A stretch of DNA of 64,000 bases. Source: Rhodosporidiobolus odoratus (taxonomy: Eukaryota > Basidiomycota > Microbotryomycetes > Sporidiobolales > Sporidiobolaceae). Under the pieces are notes generated by a model, which did not search any database, had not been told where the DNA came from, and saw nothing but the letters and a program-made list of their open reading frames with translations. The translations under genes and the position numbers were made by a program. Positions 57,039 through 64,000 of this stretch are shown piece after piece (position 1 is the first letter of the stretch; each line of letters opens with the position of its first letter). The DNA lies in contig JAOANU010000006.1 of the NCBI GenBank assembly GCA_034387635.1, positions 806,001 through 870,000 on the forward strand, in the 5' to 3' direction.

Positions 57039-57436
57039 TCGTCGGCGTTTCATCGTTGTCTGATTGCTTTGCTTTGAATCCCTTTCTCTATCTCTACATC
57101 TTGCCCCTTTCTCTGTATCCTACCGTTGTGCTGTGTAGTCGTACCACCGCCGTCATCCGTCCGTCCGCTAGCTAGTTGTTTGCTTGTGTACTAGCACCGC
57201 TTGACTGTTTACACTTTTTCTTTGCCTTTCTCGCTGCTCATACTCGCGAGCCGCATCGTATCTAGCTATGAGAGCGTGATGCGAGGGGTAGAGCGACGTC
57301 TTCCGTTCCCACGCTTACGATAAAAGGCTGAGAAACGATTGATTGCAGCTGCTAGGGAGTAAGAAGAGAACCATTGTCTATACAGGAAAGAAGGATGCTA
57401 GAGGAGGTATAACACGGCGCGAGACCAGGGTTGCGG
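57039..57436. other. Convergent 3' region
   Basis: Between two convergent genes, the RING ligase and the PI-PLC-like gene. T-rich stretches (57050-57250) would suit 3' untranslated regions. No gene seen. Confidence 0.4.
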
Positions 57437-59130
57437 TTAAGCCGCCAGGGCGCCAACCAAGATTGCCCCAGTCGAAGCGAGGTAAGCTGCTCCTCGCATC
57501 AAGGGGGAAGACGGAGCCGCTGCGCTGTCATTGTCTCCGCCGCCGTTGCTGCTACCAGAAGACGAGGATGAGGACGAGGTGCCGTTGCCGATCTCGACGG
57601 CGTTGTAGGTGACCTTGTTCAAGGCGGCGGCGTATTCTGCATGGTGTACCACAAGATGAGCAGGAGCCTCGCAGATCGACTAGTCAGAGGGAAGTACTGA
57701 CCGAACACGCTTCCATTTCCTACGTCGTAGAAGTCAACGAGGGTAAAAGTAGGGTAATACCCGACCTGAGCCAGGCAAGTCGCGGCTTGCGTGCCGAGAC
57801 TGGTAGTACCCGTAGCGGCATTGGTTTGCTCGAGCTCATCGGTAGCGGGCACGGGGACCGTCTGACCGAACAGAGTGGTGTTGTGGTCGAGGTAGTGGTT
57901 CATCAGGTACTGCGGGCAAAGAAAGTCAGAAAGACTGGGATGCGAAGGAAAAGGGAGGACGGGGAGGTGGAATGCACCATCTTGTTTTCGGCGCTGCCGG
58001 TGACGCGATCGACAGTGCAAGGGAAAGCATCGTTGGTCTCCTAATGGAAAGGTCGTCAGTACCTGGAAAAGAAGAAAAAGTGGAGAGGAGAAGCAGCGCA
58101 CGTCGTAGGGCGTTTCCCAGACATGGGTAAACTCGTCCAACAGATACGGTACCGAGCTGACATCGGCATTCTGTGCCAAGAAGCTAACGACCCTCGTACC
58201 CGCACTGATGAGCTCGCTCAAAGTCGGCCAAGCATCGTAGGCGATGGGTACGCTCGAAGGCGTGTAGACATAGTTGGATAGGCCAGCATCGGTGTAGGAC
58301 TGAGCCCAGACGGACGGTGCGACGCCGTCCGTATTGACAGCGAGGATAGTAATGACCTCGTTCGGGTTGGCGTCGAGCCAGGTCTTCACGGTGGAGAGGT
58401 ACGAGGTGAAGGTGCCCGCATCGAGAAGGAAGCAGCTACAAGCGGGGAGAGTGTGAGTTGTCTCGATACAAGTGGCAGAGGTGGCCCACGGGGAGCTTTT
58501 CTGGAGTAGATATGAGAAAGGGCGAAAGTAAAAAGCGAGAAGAACCGCACCTTGTATGGCAGAGGTGCAAGGCGTCCCCGTTCATATGACCCTGTACTTG
58601 TAGCATCCTGATACCATTGTTCAGCTGCGTCTCGACCGTGTAGTTCTGGTTTGCAGCAACTGCAGGAAGAAAAAGGGTGATTGAACGACGTTTGCCTTTT
58701 CTTCCCTCTCACGAGGAGGAGGATGAACGTACTGCTTCCGGCCGATACACCGTAGCTGTTGTGCGCTCCAATGATAGAGACTTCCGAGTACTTTCGATCA
58801 CAGAGCTCGGCGTGGCCGTTACACGCTGTTTGGGCGGACGCGGCGGTAAAGCTGCAGAAGTAGAGGAGCGAAGGATAGGTCAGCGCCGGCTCTGAGTGGC
58901 CAACTTGCTCGCTGCTCTGTCGCTCCGTTGCTCGAGCCCTATACAGCACCTCCTGTACCGTTGCTCTCTCCGACCTCCTCAACCTCTGCTCGACGATCCC
59001 TCTTTCGGCACGGCAACCTCCGCCGAAGCGTCCGGAGACCACGGCGATCCACCGACGAGCAATGAAAGTCGACTGACAAAGCAGCGCCAGCGACGAGCAC
59101 CGTTGCCAGCTTCTTCGAATGAGCGAACAT
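57437..59130 (-). CDS. Secreted GPI-anchored PI-PLC-like phosphodiesterase
   Basis: The signal peptide is MFAHSKKLATVLVAGAA followed, after a GTCAGT donor, by FTAASAQTACNGHAEL. The PI-PLC X-like barrel follows: SEVSIIGAHNSYGVSAGS with the first catalytic-type His, VETQLNNGIRMLQVQGHMNG, DALHLCHT with the second His, then WLDANPNEVITILAVNTDGV and YLMNHYLDHNTTLFGQTVP. The C-terminus has a Ser/Gly-rich spacer and a hydrophobic end (MRGAAYLASTGAILVGALAA), the layout of a GPI-anchor signal. Fungal members resemble bacterial PI-specific phospholipase C, but the substrate of these secreted forms is not settled. About six introns are implied. N-x-S/T sites (NYT, NTT, NGT) fit a glycosylated surface protein. 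Confidence 0.8.
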
Positions 59131-59762
59131 TCCGGAGCTGACTGACGGAGAGTCGAGGCGATACGGAGTTGAGGGCGGTAAGGCTAGCGTGTCGGGGGAC
59201 GAGAGAGTGTAGAGTGAGCGGTTGACTGAGTGCCGCGCGAAGCAGTGTAGTACGTGTAGTGCCAAGAGGTGAAGGCGCGTGCGAGAGGTGAGGAGGAGGG
59301 AGGACTGCGGGTTGGCGAAAGGGACCCCTTCGAATATACAGTTCTATAGTACACACGGCCTATGCACAAACAGCCCAGCCGACGCCGACTGACCGGCGGA
59401 ACGAGGTGCGTTCGCTGCCGTGCGCGCGATCCCTTTTTTTCCTCCGACAGAAAAGACGCAAACCTCTGAACTCGTTCTCCTGCAGACGGTCCAGCCACCG
59501 AAGCTACAGCTATGGACAGTGACACCGCTTCTATCCATTATCCGGCCAGGTGAAGCAAAGCAAGAAGACGGGCCAACTAGCACCGCTTGCTTTTCTCCTC
59601 TTTATGGATGAGCTGTCGCTGGGTAGTCCTCATCATGCCGGTTAACAGCAAGCTTCTCTCTTACGCCGAGACGCTCAGAGATGCCGCGGAACAGAAGACA
59701 GAAATGGGATGCCTTGCAAGTTGCGTATGTATATCATTATGCTAAAATCCTCCTACTCCTCC
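59131..59762. other. Intergenic, no gene seen
   Basis: Upstream region of the PI-PLC-like gene and 3' flank of the small hydrophilic protein gene. Nothing coding recognised. Confidence 0.4.
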
Positions 59763-60123
59763 TTATGCCTGGTGGGTGCGGCCGATACCCTCACCACCCC
59801 CCGTGGTGCTGCTCGGGTCCTGGTTGGGCTTGACCTGCTTGGGCTCCATACCCTCGGGAACCTGCTGGTTGGCGTGGGCCATGCGGCCGCCAGTCTCCTG
59901 GTCGGCGGGGTAGCCGCGAATGGAGTTGGCGGTGGCAGAGTCACCGTTGACGGCACCGCCGGAGCCGACGTGGACCGGAGATTGCTGATCATGACGGATA
60001 CGATATGTAAGGGGAGGGAGACGCGGAAAGAAGGCAGACAGGGTCAGCTCGCGACGTCGAGTGAGGAGAGAGGAAGGAACGCACGCCGTCCTTGGGGGCG
60101 CGGTCGGATGCGGAGGGGATCAT
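59763..60123 (-). CDS. Small hydrophilic Gly/Gln-rich protein
   Basis: Two exons, 60123-60085 and 59984-59763, give 86 residues. It begins MIPSASDRAPKDG and continues QSPVHVGSGGAVNGDSATAN, SIRGYPADQETGGRMAHANQ, ending GGGEGIGRTHQA. There is no hydrophobic core, no cysteine and no signal peptide; Gly, Gln, Asn, Asp and Ser dominate. This resembles small stress- or desiccation-linked (LEA/hydrophilin-like) proteins in composition only. Donor GTGCGT and codon use match the neighbours. I recognise no named family. Confidence 0.6.
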
Positions 60124-61340
60124 GATATTGAGTTGGTGAGTTCGGTGGAGTGGGTGTGCTGTAAGAGAGGCGGTGAGCAAGACAAAAGGGGGAAGAGCAG
60201 GAGGAAGAACGCACAAAGTGTATCGAGGTGCTCGAGGCGAGTAGTCGTGCTGCTGTTCGTCCGGGACGAGTGTGTGAGTGAAAGGAGAGTCGAAGGATGA
60301 AGCTTTCGATGTCGTTCGCCCTCGCCGACAGGTTGACATCACCGGCATCACCTGCCCGAGTCGACGGGAGAGATGGAAGCTTTTTCTTGTGGTTCTCCTC
60401 AGCGGGCTCCGCTGTTTGTATTATGGCTGATGTCGATCCGTCTTCGTCCCTGTCAGTGTGGTCATCAATCGTCGACGTCGACGCAAACTCTGGTGCTGGC
60501 GGATGTAGGCCGTGCGACAGGAGGAACAAGTCGAGCAGGTTGGCTGCGATCGGAACGTTTTGACCTTCTCAATTCCGAGTTTATGTACCTTGATTCCGTC
60601 GACTGCTACAGGGAGTGAGGCCGCCCAATAGTAGCTTGTGTGGGCGATGGAGAGCTTTCTGCTGGCGGAGGCCAAGTGTGCGTGACAGGAATAGCATGCC
60701 TTGGTCGACTTCAATGATTATCTGCATTCTATCCCTGGGCATTCTCTCAACCTGTCCGTTTCAGGCTTCCCTGTGGTCTACAAGGTGACTTTGCAAGCGG
60801 CTTCCCCCTCGCTCACGTCAATCGGACAAGAGAAGCTGAAGCGGAGTATGTAGCTCGACAAGAGCAGGGGCAGACGACGATGCCCGGCAGCTGCCTGGCA
60901 GCTCTAGTCCTAGAGCAGATACGTCCTTGATCCTCGAGCCAATCAGATAGCCCAGAGTGTGTGCGATTCAGGTGGGCAAGCCAATGGTGGGAGGGGAAAG
61001 AGCGCATCCCGCAAAGGTCATCAAGCTGAACTTGCCTCTGCTGGTCTGTCCGCAGCCAGGAGGACGAGCCATACAGCGAGAATGCAGAGGGAGGTTAATA
61101 GTTGCAGGACAACGCTCTAGAAGCCCTCCGCCAGAACCCTCCAGACGCGGGCATTAAGCAACGCCTGCGTCCGCAAGTTCTTCGAAAGATCGCGCGCCTG
61201 GGCCGCCTGCTTATCGTGTCGCCTCCTCCTCCAGCTGGCCTCTTACTGACTGTACCTCCGACGGAAACAAGGAAGATCGACAAACCGCTCTTCTTCCTCC
61301 ACCCGCTCCCTTGCATGACGTTCCAGCTCCTTGACCATGT
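60124..61340. other. Gene-poor stretch
   Basis: About 1.2 kb with open frames on both strands but no recognisable coding signal, intron pattern or repeat. It includes the promoter region of the small hydrophilic protein gene. Confidence 0.35.
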
Positions 61341-62462
61341 TCAGCCTGATCGTCTCCTGATCAACCCAATTAACGCCCAAAATGTCGTCAAGCACATCTC
61401 AATGGTCTCTTCCTCAAGGGTGAGGCTGAGCCCGTGGGTGACAATGTCCACAACGATCGGGTAGTGCATAGCGGACAGAACAGTGCTGCCGCTCCATTTG
61501 GTAACCGCGTTGACCTTGCCGTTGGAGACTGAGGAGGTGGCGTAGACAGGGATGTCGCAAGTTGAGGAGTCGGCTCTGACAGGGATGTTGATAAAAGCAT
61601 GGCGTTCGGATTTGACGGAGTCAGAGTTTCCGTCGTCAGATGGAGGAAGGGGGTCGACAGGAACGTCAAGGGGCGCAGCAAGTAGGCTATTGATCGATGC
61701 CATGTTCAGGCTAGCAAAAAAAAAGATAAGCTGATTGACATCTGCCTTGGCGGACGGCGAGACAAAGGGTGAAGGCACGGAAGGGTCGGAGAGGAAGGGT
61801 TGACGAGCGTTCTCGAAGTGCTTTCATTTGCCTCGGCAGCTGCGGACTCTGCCCCTTCTGCATTTTCCTCATCCTCAACACTATCCCAGTACCGAAGCCA
61901 AGTGGAGGTGATATCATGGTCAGCGGCTGCAAAAATCCTCGCGCAGTCTTCATCCTTTGCCGGATTTGCCACAGAATCAATCTGTATTCCCTTTGGTTGT
62001 CGCCTCGCCAGTCGAAGCTTCTCTCGAAGAGAGATAACCGCTTCGCCTTCAGGGCCGCTGCAAGTCGAGAGCCAGCTTGTCGTTTCTTACGGCCGACCTT
62101 ACTGATTTTCCAACCGGCGTACCCGTCGCATTTGCGGTCGTCAAAGGTAGAACAGTAGACATGCTTGGTTCTGGGACAAGGAGGAGGGCGGAAGGTCGGG
62201 CATATCCGTCAAAGCCGTAAGTGGTGGAGCTAGAGGAAGAGGGAGTGAGGCAAGTGCGAGCTAAGAATGCCTTGATTGTGGGAGAAGATGATTCAGCGCG
62301 CGCTAAAGGGTCATGCATGATGATGAGTAAGGCTCCAACCTGGAGACAGACCCCACACTGATGAGCTACCCCCCGGAAATGAGCAGCCGATGAGGGAAGT
62401 GGGGTTGATGAGGACAAGAAAGGCACAGTCAAGCGCACCCAAATGGCCAAGTGGGCCCACAA
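61341..62462 (-). pseudogene. Decayed gene of unknown family
   Basis: Three protein-like stretches follow one another in different frames. The first (62330 to 62050) contains KAFLARTCLTPSSS and ends RNDKLALDLQRP before a stop. Shifting one base continues it as EGEAVISLREKLRLARRQPK and IFAAADHDITSTWLRYWDSV. After AEANE the sense passes to another frame: NARQPFLSDPSVPSPFV, then MASINSLLAAPLDVPVDPLP, RHAFINIPVRADSSTCDIPV and YATSSVSNGKVNAVTKWSGS. The joins have no splice sites, so at least two frameshifts are likely. I do not recognise the family; a lineage-specific gene is possible. Sequencing error or unnoticed introns are the alternatives. Confidence 0.4.
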
Positions 62463-63708
62463 TAAACCTTTCAGTAATCTCGCTGATACAGCGAGCTTGT
62501 TCGAGGTGATGGGGCAGTAGAAGACGCCGCTGAAAGTGAAGGGTTTGATCGGGAGGGGGAAAGTAGCGTGGAGCCGCTGCTGCTGTTATTCCATGAAGCG
62601 GAAGTGCACTGCACTACAAGTGTAGCTACGGGTAGACAAGACAGGGTCGAGATGAGGGGACTCCGTCACCGGTACTCGGAATGCAGTGAAGGAAAAACAG
62701 GTTGGAGGTGTTGTATTGCTTGCCGCAAGCGCGAATCGATTGCTGCTGCAAGTGGCGACGCCTGGTCAACCATTGTGCGGATGAAGGCGTAGCGGATGCA
62801 GCAGTAGTTGGTAGCTGAGGCGTCGAGAGGCGTAGGGAAGGCGAGGTCTCCTACATTGTCAAGGCTGGGTGTGCGTAAGCAATGGTGATCTGGCTGGATT
62901 ACAAAGTCTACTCACTGCTTAAGCTGCTCCCGCAATCCCCCAGCGTTCTACACTGGCTGCAACCTCAACCTTGCTGCCACCGGTCATGTCGAAGATAGCC
63001 AGATCAACGCCGCGCAAACTATCACCGGTTCATGGTACAGTGCATTGCAGCGAGCGCTCCGGGCTGCCCGACTTTTTGTGGCCTGCTGTGTGAACGGCGA
63101 GACTTCGGGTGCTGTCAAAGTTGGCGATGGGGCAAAGAGGGAGTGAAAGCGCGATTGATGAAAGCCATTCAGTGGCGCCTCAGGTGAATCTACATGCGCG
63201 TCAAGCACAGTGTCGCAAGCTTGGGGTGATGCGACAATAGGAAAAGGGGTCGACGACGAATTGATGAAGGCGCGAACGGTTTGACCTCGACTATACTGGA
63301 CACAACGGCTTGAACCCTTGTTGATACTCGCCAAACAGCTCACAAGAACTCCGAGCGACCCCGACATCTACTTTAGCCGAGCCCAGAGCCGTCGCCGCAT
63401 TAAACGTCAAGGTCCTCCTTTCGCCAGTCTCGTCCCACTTTAGGCGAGCATTGCCGGTCTGTTTGCATCGAGGGAAGTGTAGCCAGTGCGTGATCCAAAT
63501 CACATGTCCCCTATTTGCCTTCGTAGCTGACTCACGATCCCATAGCGCCAATTCTACCTCGCCGACTCATCTCCGCCTGCGCCTCCTCAGCTCTCTCCCG
63601 CCTCCCAACCTGCCTGCACGCCCATTGTGCCTCTCTTTTGGCTCTCTTCATTGTCTCGAATCAAGACCCCTCACCCCGAACCCATCTCACCCTTCCTATC
63701 CTCGCGTC
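62463..63708. other. Gene-poor stretch with possible coding remnants
   Basis: On the minus strand, 63551-63290 reads GHVIWITHWLHFPRCKQTGN and SSCELFGEYQQGFKPL, and a neighbouring frame (63300-63000) continues VRAFINSSSTPFPIV. This may be upstream debris of the decayed gene at 61341-62462 or a separate remnant. Nothing else is supported. Confidence 0.3.
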
Positions 63709-64000
63709 ATGCTCGACCGCCTCCCCGTCGAACTTCTCTCACTCGTTTTACGACTCGCCGCCCCTCTCGACTATACCCCATCCTTCTATCAAGGGGGACG
63801 CGCGACGCTGAGGAGCTGCAGTCTTGTAAGCAAGGAAATGCGACAGCTCGCACAGCCGATGCTGCCCGAGGTCTTTGCTGCTGAAGTCGACGAGGATGTC
63901 AAGGTTCTCAACGTGCGTCTTGGAAACACGCGTCGGGGAAGTGGCGTGAAGTTACTTGTTTTACTGGGGGAGCAGGATCTACTGTCCAGGAACAGCTACG
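63709..64000 (+). CDS. F-box-like protein, N-terminal part (cut by window end)
   Basis: The frame starts MLDRLPVELLSLVLRLAAPL and stays open to the end of the window (97 codons). The F-box-like helix, the DYTPSFY...RATLRSCSLVS segment and QLAQPMLPEVF match the broken copy at 10068 almost position for position, so both come from one family. The rest lies outside, so whether this copy is intact is unknown. A Skp1-binding adaptor role is inferred from the F-box-like start. Confidence 0.6.
   Translation, partial: MLDRLPVELLSLVLRLAAPLDYTPSFYQGGRATLRSCSLVSKEMRQLAQPMLPEVFAAEVDEDVKVLNVRLGNTRRGSGVKLLVLLGEQDLLSRNSY

Noticed and set aside
1..64000. tRNA genes
   Set aside because: A scan by eye for B-box-like GGTTCGA strings found only matches within coding regions without a cloverleaf; a tRNA-finding program would be decisive.
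1..64000. A secondary-metabolite or catabolic gene cluster
   Set aside because: The transcription factor, transporter, lactonase-like and lipase genes are separated by unrelated housekeeping genes, and no backbone enzyme is present.

Overview
The window looks like nuclear DNA of a basidiomycete red yeast. A Rhodotorula/Rhodosporidium (Sporidiobolales) species is the best guess, by inference from the GC-rich sequence, the density of short introns (many with GTGCGT or GTACGT donors) and the kind of proteins seen. No tRNA, rRNA, CRISPR or bacterial-type operon was seen. Most genes are spliced, and exon junctions were worked out by hand where the reading frame allowed it.

Left part (1-20 kb): a NOPCHAP1-like gene, a broken F-box-like gene, a possible chromodomain remnant, a Zn2Cys6 transcription factor whose zinc cluster is split by three introns and includes a 10-nt exon, an ERF4-type palmitoyltransferase partner, a second broken F-box-like gene, a fully resolved 8-exon catalase, a WSS1-type DNA-protein crosslink protease and an AVT/SLC38-type amino acid transporter. 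Apart from the F-box and chromodomain copies these genes are on the minus strand.

Middle (20-48 kb): a small HMG/YABBY-like protein, two tandem beta-propeller lactonase-like genes, a promethin/LDAF1-like membrane protein, an intact F-box-like gene whose first coding exon may be just the ATG, ORC4, a 1429-residue protein with a 6-7 helix membrane domain and a very long disordered tail, an F-box C-terminal fragment, a large coiled-coil protein, an FLX1-like mitochondrial carrier, a monoglyceride lipase, an XRCC2-like RAD51 paralogue and SLX9.

Right part (48-64 kb): a 1601-residue mostly disordered protein with one conserved fungal segment, a Helitron relic, an RNF126-like RING ubiquitin ligase, a secreted GPI-anchored PI-PLC-like protein, a small hydrophilic protein, about 3 kb of decayed coding sequence, and the start of another F-box-like gene running off the end.

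The clearest recurring theme is the F-box-like family: five loci in 64 kb (two broken, one C-terminal fragment, one apparently intact, one truncated by the window edge), lying between conserved housekeeping genes. Genes for lipid handling (promethin, monoglyceride lipase, PI-PLC-like) and for genome maintenance (WSS1, ORC4, XRCC2) are both present, but they are dispersed and nothing shows a functional cluster.
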